Positions 1 to 12,679 of a DNA stretch of 41,919 bases are shown piece by piece. Numbering within the stretch: position 1 is the stretch's first letter; every line of letters starts with the position of its first letter. Under the pieces are notes generated by a model, which saw nothing but the letters and a program-made list of their open reading frames with translations, was not told the DNA's origin and made no database searches. The stretch is taken from contig NW_003119685.1 of the NCBI RefSeq assembly GCF_000003605.2, forward strand, positions 1-41,919, given 5' to 3'. A program made the translations under genes and the position numbers. The stretch comes from Saccoglossus kowalevskii (lineage: Eukaryota; Hemichordata; Enteropneusta; Harrimaniidae).

Positions 1-1307
1 TCACAGGCAATATATCAAGGTAGAGTGTGTGATGACCACTCACCTGGTTTAATGGTACATCATGCCCCAACATACAACGTAGGAAATATATCAAGGCAGA
101 GTGTGTGATGCCCACTCACATGGTTTAATGGTACATCATGTCTCACCATACAACGCAGGCAATATATATCAAGGCAGTGTGTGATGCCCACTCACCTGGT
201 TTAATAGTACATCATGCCCCATCATACATCGCAGGCAATATATCAAGGCAGAGTGTGTGATGCCCACTCACCTGGTTTAATGGTACATCATGCCCCACCA
301 TACAACGCAGGCAATATATCAAGGCAGAGTGTGTGATGCCAACTCACCTGGTTTAATGGTACATCATGCCCCACCATAAATCGCAGGCAATATATCAAGG
401 CAGAGTGTGTGATGCCCACTCACCTGGTTTAATGGTACATCATGCCCCACCATACATTGCAGGCAATATATCAAGGCAGAGTGTGTGATGCCCACTCACC
501 TGGTTTAATGGTACATCATGCCCCACCATACAACGCAGGCAATATATCATGGCAGAGTGTGTGATGCCCACTCACCTGGTTTAATGGTACATCATGCCCC
601 ACCATACATCGCAGCAATATATCAAGGCAGAGTGTGTGATGCCCACTCACCTGGTTTAATGGTACATCATACCCCACCATACAACGCAGGCAATATATCA
701 AGGCAGAGTGTGTGATGACCACTCACCTGGTTTAATAGTACATCATGCCCCACCATACATCGCAGACAATATATCAAGGCAGAGTGTGTGATGCCCACTC
801 ACCTGGTTTAATGGTACATCATGTCCCACCATACATCGCAGGCAATATATCAAGGTAGAGTGTGTGATGACCACTCACCTGGTTTAATGGTACATCATGT
901 CTCACTATACAACGCAGGCAATATATCAAGGCAGAGTGTGTGATGCCCACTCACCTGGTTTAATGGTACATCATGCCCCGCCATACAACGCAGGCAATAT
1001 ATCAAGGCAGAGTGTGTGATGCCTACTCACCTGGTTTAATAGTACATCATGTCCCACCATACATCGCAGGCAATATATCAAGGTAGAGTGTGTGATGACC
1101 ACTCACCTGGTTTAATGGTACATCATGCCCCACCATACAACGCAGGCAATATATCAAGACAGAGTGTGTGATGCCCACTCACCTGGTTTAATGGTACATC
1201 ATGCCCTACCACACATAACAGGTAATATATCAAGGTAGAGTGTGTGATGACCACTCACCTGGTTTAATGGTACATCATGCCCCAACATACAACGCAGGAA
1301 TTATATA
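1..1307 (+). repeat. Mixed monomers, left end
   Basis: About 17 monomers without a clear local higher-order period. The stretch 141-614 corresponds to 27783-28257, sharing in order the TCTCACC variant, the AATATATATC +2 unit, a GGCAGTGTG -2 unit, CATAAATCG, CATTGCAGG and ATCATGGCAG. One extra C is present in the distant copy (GATGCCCCAC near 27905). At 614-615 the unit CGCAGCAAT lacks one G, a break absent from the distant copy. No gene is present. Confidence 0.8.
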
Positions 1308-3565
1308 AAGGCAGAGTGTGTGATGCCCACTCACCTGGTTTAATGGTACATCATGCCCTACCATACATCGCAGGCAATATATATCTAGGCAGAGTGTGTG
1401 ATGCCCACTCACCTGGTTTAATAGTACATCATGCCCCATCATACATCGCATGCAATATATCAAGGCTGAGTGTGTGATGCCCACTTACCTGGTTTAATGG
1501 TACATCATGCCCCACCATAAATCGCAGGCAATATATATCAAGGCAGAGTGTGTGATGCCCACTCACCTGGTTTAATAGTACATCATGCCCCGTCATACAT
1601 CGCAGGTAATATATCAAGGCTGAGTGTGTGATGCCCACTTACCTGGTTTAATGGTACATCATGCCCCACCATAAATCGCAGGCAATATATCAAGGCAGAG
1701 TGTGTGATGCCCCACTCACCTGGTTTAATGGTACATCATGCCCCACCATACATCGCAGGCAATATATCAAGGCAGAGTGTGTGATGCCCACTCACCTGGT
1801 TTAATGGTACATCATGCCCCACCATACAACGCAGGCAATATACCAAGGCAGAGTGTGTGATGCCCACTCACCTGGTTTAATTGTACATCATGTCCCACCA
1901 TACAACGCAGGCATTATATCAAGGCAGAGTGTGTGATGCCCACTCACCTGGTTTAATGGTACATCATGCCCCACCATACATCGCAGGCAATATATCAAGG
2001 CAGAGTGTTTGATGCCCACTCACCTGGTTTAATGGTACATCATGCTCCACCATACATCGCAGGCAATATATCAAGGCAGAGTGTGTGATGCCCACTCACC
2101 TGGTTTAATGGTACATCATGCCCCAACATACAACGCAGGAAATATATCAAGGCAGAGTGTGTGATGCCCACTCACCTGGTTTAATGGTACATCATGTCTC
2201 ACCATACAACGCAGGCAATATATCAAGACAGAGTGTGTGATGCCCACTCACCTGGTTTAATAGCACATCATGCCCCATCATACATCGCAGGCAATATATC
2301 AAGACAGAGTGTGTGATGCCCACTCACCTGATTTAATGGTACATCATGCCCTACCACACATCACAGGCAATATATCAAAGTAGTGTGATGACCACTCACC
2401 TGGTTTAATGGTACATCATGCCCCAACATACAACGCAGGAAATATATCAAGGCAGAGTGTGTGATGCCCACTCACCTGGTATAATGGTACATCATGTCTC
2501 ACCATACATCGCAGGCAATATACCAAGGCAGAGTGTGTGATGCCCACTCACCTGGTTTAATGGTACATCATGTCCCACCATACAACGCAGGCAATATATT
2601 AAGGCAGAGTGTGTGATGCCCACTCACCTGGTTTAATGGTACATCATGCCCCACCATAAATCGCAGGCAATATATCAAGGCAGAGTGTGTGATGCCCACT
2701 CACCTGGTATAATGGTACATCATGCCCCACCATACATTGCAGGCAATATATCAAGGCAGAGTGTGTGATGCCCACTCACCTGGTTTAATGGTACATCATG
2801 CCCTACCATACATCGCAGGCAATATATATCTAGGCAGAGTGTGTGATGCCCACTCACCTGGTTTAATAGTACATCATGCCCCATCATACATCGCATGCAA
2901 TATATCAAGGCTGAGTGTGTGATGCCCACTTACCTGGTTTAATGGTACATCATGCCCCACCATAAATCGCAGGCAATATATATCAAGGCAGAGTGTGTGA
3001 TGCCCACTCACCTGGTTTAATAGTACATCATGCCCCGTCATACATCGCAGGTAATATATCAAGGCTGAGTGTGTGATGCCCACTTACCTGGTTTAATGGT
3101 ACATCATGCCCCACCATAAATCGCAGGCAATATATCAAGGCAGAGTGTGTGATGCCCCACTCACCTGGTTTAATGGTACATCATGCCCCACCATACATCG
3201 CAGGCAATATATCAAGGCAGAGTGTGTGATGCCCACTCACCTGGTTTAATGGTACATCATGCCCCACCATACAACGCAGGCAATATACCAAGGCAGAGTG
3301 TGTGATGCCCACTCACCTGGTTTAATTGTACATCATGTCCCACCATACAACGCAGGCATTATATCAAGGCAGAGTGTGTGATGCCCACTCACCTGGTTTA
3401 ATGGTACATCATGCCCCACCATACATCGCAGGCAATATATCAAGGCAGAGTGTTTGATGCCCACTCACCTGGTTTAATGGTACATCATGCCCCACCATAC
3501 ATCGCAGGCAATATATCAAGGCAGAGTGTGTGATGCCCACTCACCTGGTTTAATGGTACATCATG
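1308..3565 (+). repeat. 1445-bp tandem duplication (19 monomers + 1 bp)
   Basis: Bases 1308-2120 recur at 2753-3565. I see a single mismatch (2046 T versus 3491 C). Rare markers match in the same order in both copies: ATATCTAGGC, CGCATGCAAT, CCCGTCATAC, the extra C in GATGCCCCAC, TTAATTGTAC, AGGCATTATATC and GTGTTTGATG. The extra base in the 1445 period comes from net small indels. Bases 2121-2752 between the copies are ordinary mixed monomers and include a 4-bp-shortened unit (CAAAGTAGTGTG) near 2388. Confidence 0.92.
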
Positions 3566-3753
3566 TCCCACCATACATCGCAGCAATATATCAAGGCAGA
3601 GTGTGTGATGCCCACTCTCCTGGTTTAATGGTACATCATGCCCCACCATACATCGCAGAAATATATCAAGTCAGAGTGTGCGATGCCCACTCACCTGGTT
3701 CAAAGGTACATCATGTAACACCATATGTCACAGGCAATATATCAAGGCAGAGT

Positions 3754-4961
3754 GTGCGATGCCCACTCACCTGGTTCAATGGTACATCATGCCCCACAAT
3801 ACGTCGCAGACAATATATCAAGGCAGAGTGTGTGATGCCCACTCACCTGGTTTAATGGTACATCATGCCCCACCATACAACGCAGGCAATATATCAAGGC
3901 AGAGTGTGTGATGCATGCCTACTCACCTGGTTTAATAGTACATCATGTCCCACCATACATCGCAGGCAATATATCAAGGTAGAGTATGTGATGACCACTC
4001 ACCTGGTTTAATGGTACATCAAGCCCCAACATACAACGCAGGAAATATATCAAGGTAGAGTGTGTGATGCCCACTCACCTGGTTTAATGGTACATCATGC
4101 CCCACCATACAACGCAGGCAATATATCAAGGCAGAGTGTGTGATGCCTACTCTCCTGGTTTAATAGTACATCATGTCCCACCATACATCGCAGGCAATAT
4201 ATCAAGGTAGAGTGTGTGATGACAACTCACCTGGTTTAATGGTACATCAAGCCCCAACATACAACGCAGGCAATATATTAAGGCAGAGTGTGTGATGCCC
4301 ACTCACCTGGTTTAATGGTACATCAAGCCCCAACATACAACGCAGGCAATATATCAAGGCAGAGTGTGTGATGCCTATTCACCTGGTTTAATGGTACATC
4401 ATGCCCCACCATACAACGCAGGCAATATACCAAGGCAGAGTGTGTGATGCCCACTCACCTGGTTTAATTGTACATCATGTCCCACCATACAACGCAGGCA
4501 ATATATCAAGGCAGAGTGTGTGATGCCTACTCACCTGGTTTAATGGTACATCATGCCCCGCCATACATCGCAGGCAATATATCAAGGCAGAGTGTGTGAT
4601 GCCCACTCACCTGGTTTAATGGTATATCATGCCCCACCATACATCGCAGGCAATATATCAAGGCAGAGTGTGTGATGCCTACTCTCCTGGTTTAATAGTA
4701 CATAATGTCCCACCATACATCGCAGGCAATATATCAAGGTAGAGTGTGTGATGACAACTCACCTGGTTTAATGGTACATCAAGCCCCAACATACAACGCA
4801 GGCAATATATTAAGGCAGAGTGTGTGATGCCCACTCACCTGGTTTAATGGTACATCAAGCCCCAACATACAACGCAGGCAATATATCAAGGCAGAGTGTG
4901 TGATGCCTATTCACCTGGTTTAATGGTACATCATGCCCCACCATACAACGCAGGCAATATA
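3754..4961 (+). repeat. 1.2-kb block, copy 1 (other copy at 9305)
   Basis: This block matches 9305-10512 at an offset of 5551 bp. Shared rare features are CCCCACAATACG, the four-base insertion in GATGCATGCC, TACTCTCCTGG twice, GATGACAACTC, CAAGCCCCAAC and ACATAATGTCCC. A few point differences are visible, for example CCGCCATAC here against CCCCCATAC there. Matching stops at 4962, where ACCAATGC replaces ATCAAGGC. Confidence 0.88.
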
Positions 4962-5210
4962 CCAATGCAGAGTGTGTGATGCCCACTCACCTGGTTTAAT
5001 TGTACATCATGTCCCACCATACAACGCAGGCAATATATCAAGGCAGAGTGTGTGATGCCTACTCACCTGGTTTAATGGTACATCATGCCCCACCATACAT
5101 CGCAGGCAATATATCAAGGCAGAGTGTGTGATGCCCACTCACCTGGTTTAATGGTACATCATGCCCCACCATACATCGCAGGCAATATATCAAGGCAGAG
5201 TGTGTGATGC
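4110..5210 (+). repeat. 532-bp (7-monomer) tandem repeat
   Basis: About 4110-4678 recurs at about 4642-5210. The ordered markers are GCCTACTCTCCTGG, TAGTACAT, GATGACAACTC, AAGCCCCAAC, ATATTAAGG, GCCTATTCACC, ATATACCAA and TTAATTGTAC. Differences include CATCATG against CATAATG in the second copy. The same 532-bp arrangement is inherited inside the duplicated block at 9.7-10.5 kb, so this local duplication came before the longer-range one. Confidence 0.85.
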
Positions 5211-5652
5211 CCACTCACCTGGTTTAATGGTACATCATGTCTCACCATACATCGCAGGCAATATTCCAAGGCAGAGTGTGTGATGCCCACTCACCTGGTT
5301 TAATGGTACATCATGCCCCACCATACAACGCAGGCAATATATTAAGGCAGAGTGTGTGATGCCCACTCACCTGGTTTAATGGTACATCATGCCCCACCAT
5401 AAATCGCAGGCAATATATCAAAGCAGAGTGTGTGATGCCCACTCACCTGGTATAATGGTACATCATGCCCCACCATACAACGCAGGCAATATATCAAGGC
5501 AGAGTGTGTGATGCCTACTCACCTGGTTTAATAGTACATCATGTCCCACCATACATCGCAGGCAATATATCAAGGTAGAGTGTGTGATGACCACTCACCT
5601 GGTTTAATGGTACATCAAGCCCCAACATACAACGCAGGAAATATATCAAGGC

Positions 5653-6840
5653 AGAGTGTGTGATGCCCACTCACCTGGTTTAATGGTACATCATGCCCCA
5701 CCATACAACGCAGGCAATATATCAAGGCAGAGTGTGTGATGCCTACTCACCTGGTTTAATAGTACATCATGTCCCACCATACATCGCAGGCAATATATCA
5801 AGGCAGAGTGTGTGATGACCACTCACCTGGTTTAATGGTACATCAAGCCCCAACATACATCGCAGGCAATATATATCAAGGCAGAGTGTGTGATGCCCAC
5901 TCACCTGATTTAATGGTACATCATGCCCTACCACACATCACAGGCAATATATCAAGGCAGAGTGTGTGATGCCCACTCACCTGGTTTAATGGTACATCAT
6001 GTCCCACCATACATCGCAGGCAATATATCAAGGCAGAGTGTGTGATGCCCACTCACCTGGTTTAATTGTACATCATGTCCCACCATACGTCACAGGCAAT
6101 ATATCGAGGCAGAGTGTGCGATGCCCACTCACCTGGTTCAATGGTACATCATGCCCCACCATACGTCGCAGACAATATATCAAGGCAGAGTGTGTGATGC
6201 CCACTCACCTGGTTTAATGGTACATCATGCCCCACCATACATCGCAGGCAATATATCAAGGCAGAGTGTGTGATGCCCACTCACCTGGTTTAATGGTACA
6301 TCATGCCCCACCATACAACGCAGGCAATATATCAAGGCAGAGTGTGTGATGCCCACTCACCTGGTTTAATGGTACATCATGCCCCACCATACAACGCAGG
6401 CAATATATCAAGGCAGAGTGTGTGATGCCCACTCACCTGGTTTAATAGTACATCATTCCCCACCATACAACGCAGGCAATATATCAAGACAGAGTGTGTG
6501 ATGCCCACTCACCTGATTTAATGGTACATCATGCCCTACCACACATCACAGACAATATATCAAGGCAGAGTGTGTGATGCCCACTCACCTGGTTTAATGG
6601 TACATCATGTCCCACCATACATCGCAGGCAATATATCAAGGCAGAGTGTGTGATGCCCACTCACCTGGTTTAATGGTACATCATGCCCCACCATACAACG
6701 CAGGCAATATATCAAGGCAGAGTGTGTGATGCCCACTCACCTGGTTTAATGGTACATCATGCCCCACCATACATCGCAGGCAATATATCAAGGCAGAGTG
6801 TGTGATGCCCACTCACCTGGTTTAATGGTACATCATGCCC
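5653..6840 (+). repeat. 1188-bp block, copy 1 (other copy at 24176)
   Basis: Bases 5653-6840 correspond to 24176-25363, 18,523 bp away, with no difference found by eye. Shared markers include ATATATATC (+2), GATTTAATGG, ACCACACATCAC, TACGTCACAGG, ATCGAGGC, GTGCGATG, GGTTCAATGG, TACGTCGCAGAC and CATCATTCCCC. The offset is not a multiple of 76 because of indels in between. This is the most striking long-distance identity in the window. Confidence 0.9.
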
Positions 6841-7440
6841 AACACACATCACAGGCAATATATCAAGGTAGAGTGTGTGATGACCACTCACCTGGTTTAA
6901 TGGTACATCATGCCCCAACATACAACGCAAGAAATATATCAAGGCAGAGTGTGTGATGCCCACTCACCTGGTTTAATGGTACATCATGTCTCACCATACA
7001 ACGCAGGCAATATATCAAGACAGAGTGTGTGATGCCCACTCACCTGGTTTAATAGCACATCATGCCCCATCATACATCGCAGGCAATATATCAAGACAGA
7101 GTGTGTGATGCCCACTCACCTGATTTAATGGTACATCATGCCCTACCACACATCACAGGCAATATATCAAAGTAGTGTGATGACCACTCACCTGGTTTAA
7201 TGGTACATCATGCCCCAACATACAACGCAGGAAATATATCAAGGCAGAGTGTGTGATGCCCACTCACCTGGTTTAATGGTACATCATATCCCACCATACA
7301 ACGCAGGCAATATATCAAGGCAGAGTGTGTGATGCCCACTCACCTGGTTTAATGGTACATCATGCCCCACCATACATCGCAGGCAATATATCAAGGCAGA
7401 GTGTGTGATGCCCACTCACCTGGTTTAATGGTACATCATG
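6821..7440 (+). repeat. 620-bp block shared with 27163-27782
   Basis: The offset is 20,342 bp. Shared features are the 5-bp-shortened unit CATGCCCAACACAC, ACGCAAGAAAT, TTAATAGCACATC, the 4-bp-shortened CAAAGTAGTGTG and CATCATATCCC. It also resembles 26028-26478. Both edges are sharp: at 6820 (G here, A in the partner) and at 7441 (C here, T in the partner). Confidence 0.87.
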
Positions 7441-7475
7441 CCCCACCATACATCACAGGCAATAGATCAAGGCAG

Positions 7476-7972
7476 AGTGTGTGATGCCCACTCACCTGGT
7501 TTAATGGTACATCATGTCCCACCATACATCGCAGGCAATATATCAAGGCAGAGTGTGTGATGCCCACTCACCTGGTTTAATTGTACATCATGCCCCACCA
7601 TACATCGCAGGCAATATATCAAGTCAGAGTGTGCGACGCCCACTCACCTGGTTCAATGGTACATCATGCCCCACCATACATCGCAGGCAATATATCAAGG
7701 CAGAGTGTGTGATGCCCACTCAGCTGGTTTAATGGTACATCATGCCCCACCATACATCGCAGGCAATATACCAAGGCAGAGTGTGTGATGCCCACTCACC
7801 TGGTTTAATGGTACATCATGTCTCACCATACATCGCAGGCAATATTCCAAGGCAGAGTGTGTGATGCCCACTCACCTGGTTTAATGGTACATCATGTCCC
7901 ACCATACAACGCAGGCAATATATTAAGGCAGAGTGTGTGATGCCCACTCACCTGGTTTAATGGTACATCATG
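7476..7972 (+). repeat. 0.5-kb block shared with 33932-34428
   Basis: The offset is 26,456 bp. Diagnostic shared changes are GTGCGACGCCC and CACTCAGCTGG, followed by the TCTCACC unit and ATATTAAGG. Two visible differences are TTAATTGTAC here against TTAATGGTAC there, and AATATTCC against AATATACC. The match ends at 7973. Confidence 0.83.
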
Positions 7973-8083
7973 CCCCACCATAAATCGCAGGCAATATATC
8001 AAGGCAGAGTGTGTGATGCCCACTCACCTGGTATAATGGTACATCATGCCCCACCATACAACGCAGGCAATATATCAAGGCAC

Positions 8084-9959
8084 AGTGTGTGATGCCCACT
8101 CACCTGGTTTAATGGTACATCATGCCCCACCATACAACGCAGGCAATATATCAAGGCAGAGTGTGTGATGCCCACTCACCTGGTTTAATAGTACATCATT
8201 CCCCACCATACAACGCAGGCAATATATCAAGACAGAGTGTGTGATGCCCACTCACCTGATTTAATGGTACATCATGCCCTACCACACATCACAGGCAATA
8301 TATCAAGGCAGAGTGTGTGATGCCCACTCACCTGGTTTAATGGTACATCATGTCCCACCATACATCGCAGGCAATATATCAAGGCAGAGTGTGTGATGCC
8401 CACTCACCTGGTTTAATGGTACATCATGCCCCACCATACATCGCAGGCAATATATCAAGTCAGAGTGTGCGATGCCCACTCACCTGGTTCAATGGTACAT
8501 GTACATCATGCCCCACCATACATCGCAGGCAATATATCAAGGCAGAGTGTGTGATGCCTACTCACCTGGTTTAATGGTACATCATGCCCCACCATACATC
8601 GCAGGCAATATACCAAGGCAGAGTGTGTGATGCCCACTCACCTGGTTTAATGGTACATCATGCCCCACCATACAACGCAGGCAATATATCAAAACAGAGT
8701 GTGTGATGCCCACTCACCTGGTTTAATAGCACATCATGCCCCATCATACATCGCAGGCAATATATCAAGGTAGAGTGTGTGATGACCACTCACCTGGTTT
8801 AATGGTACATCATGCCCCAACATACAACGCAGGAAATATATCAAAGCAGAGTGTGTGATGCCCACTCACCTGGTTTAATGGTACATCATGTCTCACCATA
8901 CAACGCAGGCAATATATCAAGACAGAGTGTGTGATGCCCACTCACCTGGTTTAATAGCACATTATGCCCCATCATACATCGCAGGCAATATATCAAGACA
9001 GAGTGTGTGATGCCCACTCACCTGATTTAATGGTACATCATGCCCTACCACACATCACAGGCAATATATCAAGGTAGTGTGATGACCATTCACCTGGTTT
9101 AATGGTACATCATGCCCCAACATACAACGCAGGAAATATATCAAGGCAGAGTGTGTGATGCCCACTCACCTGGTATAATGGTACATCATGTCTCACCATA
9201 CATCGCAGGCAATATACCAAGGCAGAGTGTGTGATGCCCACTCACCTGGTTTAATGGTACATCATGTCCCACCATACATCGCAGGCAATATACCAAGGCA
9301 GAGAGTGCGATGCCCACTCACCTGGTTCAATGGTACATCATGCCCCACAATACGTCGCAGACAATATATCAAGGCAGAGTGTGTGATGCCCACTCACCTG
9401 GTTTAATGGTACATCATGCCCCACCATACAACGCAGGCAATATATCAAGGCAGAGTGTGTGATGCATGCCTACTCACCTGGTTTAATAGTACATCATGTC
9501 CCACCATACATCGCAGGCAATATATCAAGGTAGAGTATGTGATGACCACTCACCTGGTTTAATGGTACATCAAGCCCCAACATACAACGCAGGAAATATA
9601 TCAAGGTAGAGTGTGTGATGCCCACTCACCTGGTTTAATGGTACATCATGCCCCACCATACAACGCAGGCAATATATCAAGGCAGAGTGTGTGATGCCTA
9701 CTCTCCTGGTTTAATAGTACATCATGTCCCACCATACATCGCAGGCAATATATCAAGGTAGAGTGTGTGATGACAACTCACCTGGTTTAATGGTACATCA
9801 AGCCCCAACATACAACACAGGCAATATATTAAGGCAGAGTGTGTGATGCCCACTCACCTGGTTTAATGGTACATCAAGCCCCAACATACAACGCAGGCAA
9901 TATATCAAGGCAGAGTGTGTGATGCCTATTCACCTGGTTTAATGGTACATCATGCCCCA
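8084..9959 (+). repeat. 1.9-kb block, copy 1 (other copy at 14632)
   Basis: Bases 8084-9125 match 14632-15673 (offset 6548), and 9278-9959 match 15674-16355 (offset 6396). The offset difference is exactly 152 bp, so two monomers at 9126-9277 are missing from the other copy. Shared rare features include the 6-bp duplication GTACATGTACATC near 8495, AGCACATTATG, GGTAGTGTGATGACCATTC and GAGAGTGCGATG. I see only a handful of point differences, for example 8845 A against 15393 G. Confidence 0.9.
8489..8506 (+). repeat. 6-bp GTACAT duplication within a monomer (3 sites)
   Basis: GGTACATGTACATC replaces GGTACATC near 8495, 13441 and 15044. The upstream unit always has GTGCGATG and GGTTCAATGG. The three sites mark three copies of one block, and the insertion explains the +6 in the 1602-bp offset and the 6-bp excess in the 13296-versus-8350 offset. 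Confidence 0.9.
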
Positions 9960-10512
9960 CCATACAACGCAGGCAATATACCAAGGCAGAGTGTGTGATG
10001 CCCACTCACCTGGTTTAATTGTACATCATGTCCCACCATACATCGCAGGCAATATATCAAGGCAGAGTGTGTGATGCCTACTCACCTGGTTTAATGGTAC
10101 ATCATGCCCCCCCATACATCGCAGGCAATATATCAAGGCAGAGTGTGTGATGCCCACTCACCTGGTTTAATGGTACATCATGCCCCACCATACATCGCAG
10201 GCAATATATCAAGGCAGAGTGTGTGATGCCTACTCTCCTGGTTTAATAGTACATAATGTCCCACCATACATCGCAGGCAATATATCAAGGTAGAGTGTGT
10301 GATGACAACTCACCTGGTTTAATGGTACATCAAGCCCCAACATACAACGCAGGCAATATATTAAGGCAGAGTGTGTGATGCCCACTCACCTGGTTTAATG
10401 GTACATCAAGCCCCAACATACAACGCAGGCAATATATCAAGGCAGAGTGTGTGATGCCTATTCACCTGGTTTAATGGTACATCATGCCCCACCATACAAC
10501 GCAGGCAATATA
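9305..10512 (+). repeat. 1.2-kb block, copy 2 (other copy at 3754)
   Basis: This is the second copy of 3754-4961. It overlaps the end of the 8084-9959 block, so monomers at 9305-9959 exist in three versions (3754-4408, here, and about 15701-16355). That chain shows successive duplications that reused earlier products. It contains the second 532-bp tandem repeat (about 9661-10512). Confidence 0.87.
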
Positions 10513-11107
10513 TCAAGGCAGAGTGTGTGATGCCCACTCACCTGGTTTAATGGTACATCATGCCCCACCATACAACGCAGGCAATATATCAAGGCAGAGT
10601 GTGTGATGCCTACTCACCTGGTTTAATAGTACATCATGTCCCACCATACATCGCAGGCAATATATCAAGGTAGAGTATGTGATGACCACTCACCTGGTTT
10701 AATGGTACATCAAGCCCCAACATACAACGCAGGAAATATATCAAGGCAGAGTGTGTGATGCCCACTCACCTGGTTTAATGGTACATCATGCCCCACCATA
10801 CAACGCAGGCAATATATCAAGGCAGAGTGTGTGATGCCTACTCTCCTGGTTTAATAGTACATCATGTCCCACCATACATTGCAGGCAATATATCAAGGTA
10901 GAGTGTGTGATGACAACTCACCTGGTTTAATGGTACATCAAGCCCCAACATACAACGCAGGCAATATATTAAGGCAGAGTGTGTGATGCCTACTCACCTG
11001 GTTTAATAGTACATCATGTCCCACCATACAACGCAGGCAATATATCAAGGCAGAGTGTGTGATGCCTACTCACCTGGTTTAATAGTACATCATGTCCCAC
11101 CATACAA
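10513..11107 (+). repeat. Mixed monomers between higher-order repeats
   Basis: About eight monomers, dominated by the series GCCTACTC/TAGTAC/GTCCC followed by GGTAGAG/GATGACC. A third TACTCTCC unit sits near 10841, 608 bp (8 monomers) after the one near 10231. No other feature is seen. Confidence 0.7.
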
Positions 11108-12679
11108 CGCAGGCAATATATCAAGGCAGAGTGTGTGATGCCCACTCACCTGGTTTAATGGTACATCATGCCCCACCATACAACGCAGGCAATATATCAA
11201 GGCAGAGTGTGTGATGCCTACTCACCTGGTTTAATAGTACATCATGTCCCACCATACATCGCAGGCAATATATCAAGGTAGAGTGTGTGATGACCACTCA
11301 CCTGGTTTAATGGTACATCAAGCCCCAACATACAACGCAGGCAATATATTAAGGCAGAGTGTGTGATGCCCACTCACCTGGTTTAATGGTACATCAAGCC
11401 CCAACATACAACGCAGGCAATATATCAAGGTAGAGTGTGTGATGACCACTCACCTGGTTTAATGGTACATCAAGCCCCAACATACAACGCAGGCAATATA
11501 TCAAGGCAGAGTGTGTGATGCCTACTCACCTGGTTTAATAGTACATCATGTCCTACCATACATCGCAGGCAATATATCAAGGTAGAGTGTGTGATGACCA
11601 CTCACCTGGTTTAATGGTACATCAAGCCCCAACATACAACGCAGGAAATATATCAAGGCAGAGTGTGTGATGCCCAATCACCTGGTTTAATGGTACATCA
11701 TGCCCCACCATACAACGCAGGCAATATATCAAGACAGAGTGTGTGATGCCCACTCACCTGATTTAATGGTACATCATGCCCTACCACACATCACAGGCAA
11801 TATATCAAGGCAGAGTGTGTGATGCCCACTCACCTGGTTTAATGGTACATCATGTCCCACCATACATCGCAGGCAATATATCAAGGCAGAGTGTGTGATG
11901 CCCACTCACCTGGTTTAATGGTACATCATGCCCCACCATACAACGCAGGCAATATATCAAGGCAGAGTGTGTGATGCCTACTCACCTGGTTTAATAGTAC
12001 ATCATGTCCCACCATACATCGCAGGCAATATATCAAGGTAGAGTGTGTGATGACCACTCACCTGGTTTAATGGTACATCAAGCCCCAACATACAACGCAG
12101 GCAATATATTAAGGCAGAGTGTGTGATGCCCACTCACCTGGTTTAATGGTACATCAAGCCCCAACATACAACGCAGGCAATATATCAAGGTAGAGTGTGT
12201 GATGACCACTCACCTGGTTTAATGGTACATCAAGCCCCAACATACAACGCAGGCAATATATCAAGGCAGAGTGTGTGATGCCTACTCACCTGGTTTAATA
12301 GTACATCATGTCCTACCATACATCGCAGGCAATATATCAAGGTAGAGTGTGTGATGACCACTCACCTGGTTTAATGGTACATCAAGCCCCAACATACAAC
12401 GCAGGAAATATATCAAGGCAGAGTGTGTGATGCCCAATCACCTGGTTTAATGGTACATCATGCCCCACCATACAACGCAGGCAATATATCAAGACAGAGT
12501 GTGTGATGCCCACTCACCTGATTTAATGGTACATCATGCCCTACCACACATCACAGGCAATATATCAAGGCAGAGTGTGTGATGCCCACTCACCTGGTTT
12601 AATGGTACATCATGTCCCACCATACATCGCAGGCAATATATCAAGGCAGAGTGTGTGATGCCCACTCACCTGGTTTAAT
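11108..12679 (+). repeat. 760-bp (exactly 10-monomer) tandem higher-order repeat
   Basis: Bases 11108-11919 and 11868-12679 are identical as far as I can read (812 bp). The flanking mismatches are at 11107/11867 and 11920/12680. The ten monomers are individually distinguishable. Markers include AAGCCCCAAC in four units, TCCTACCATAC, GCCCAATCACC, CAAGACAG with GATTTAATGG, and ACCACACATCAC. No indel has accumulated, so the period is a clean 10 x 76. Identity this complete suggests a very recent duplication or conversion. Confidence 0.93.

Noticed and set aside
3905-3925. Palindrome GCATGC within GATGCATGCC as a regulatory site
   Set aside because: It comes from a 4-bp slippage duplication and occurs only in block copies (3910, 9461, 15857), so it is a lineage mark rather than a conserved site.
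8495-8510. Target-site duplication of a lost insertion at GTACATGTACATC
   Set aside because: The 6-bp direct repeat is adjacent with no inserted sequence at any of the three sites, and the sites are block copies of each other. Replication slippage explains it better.
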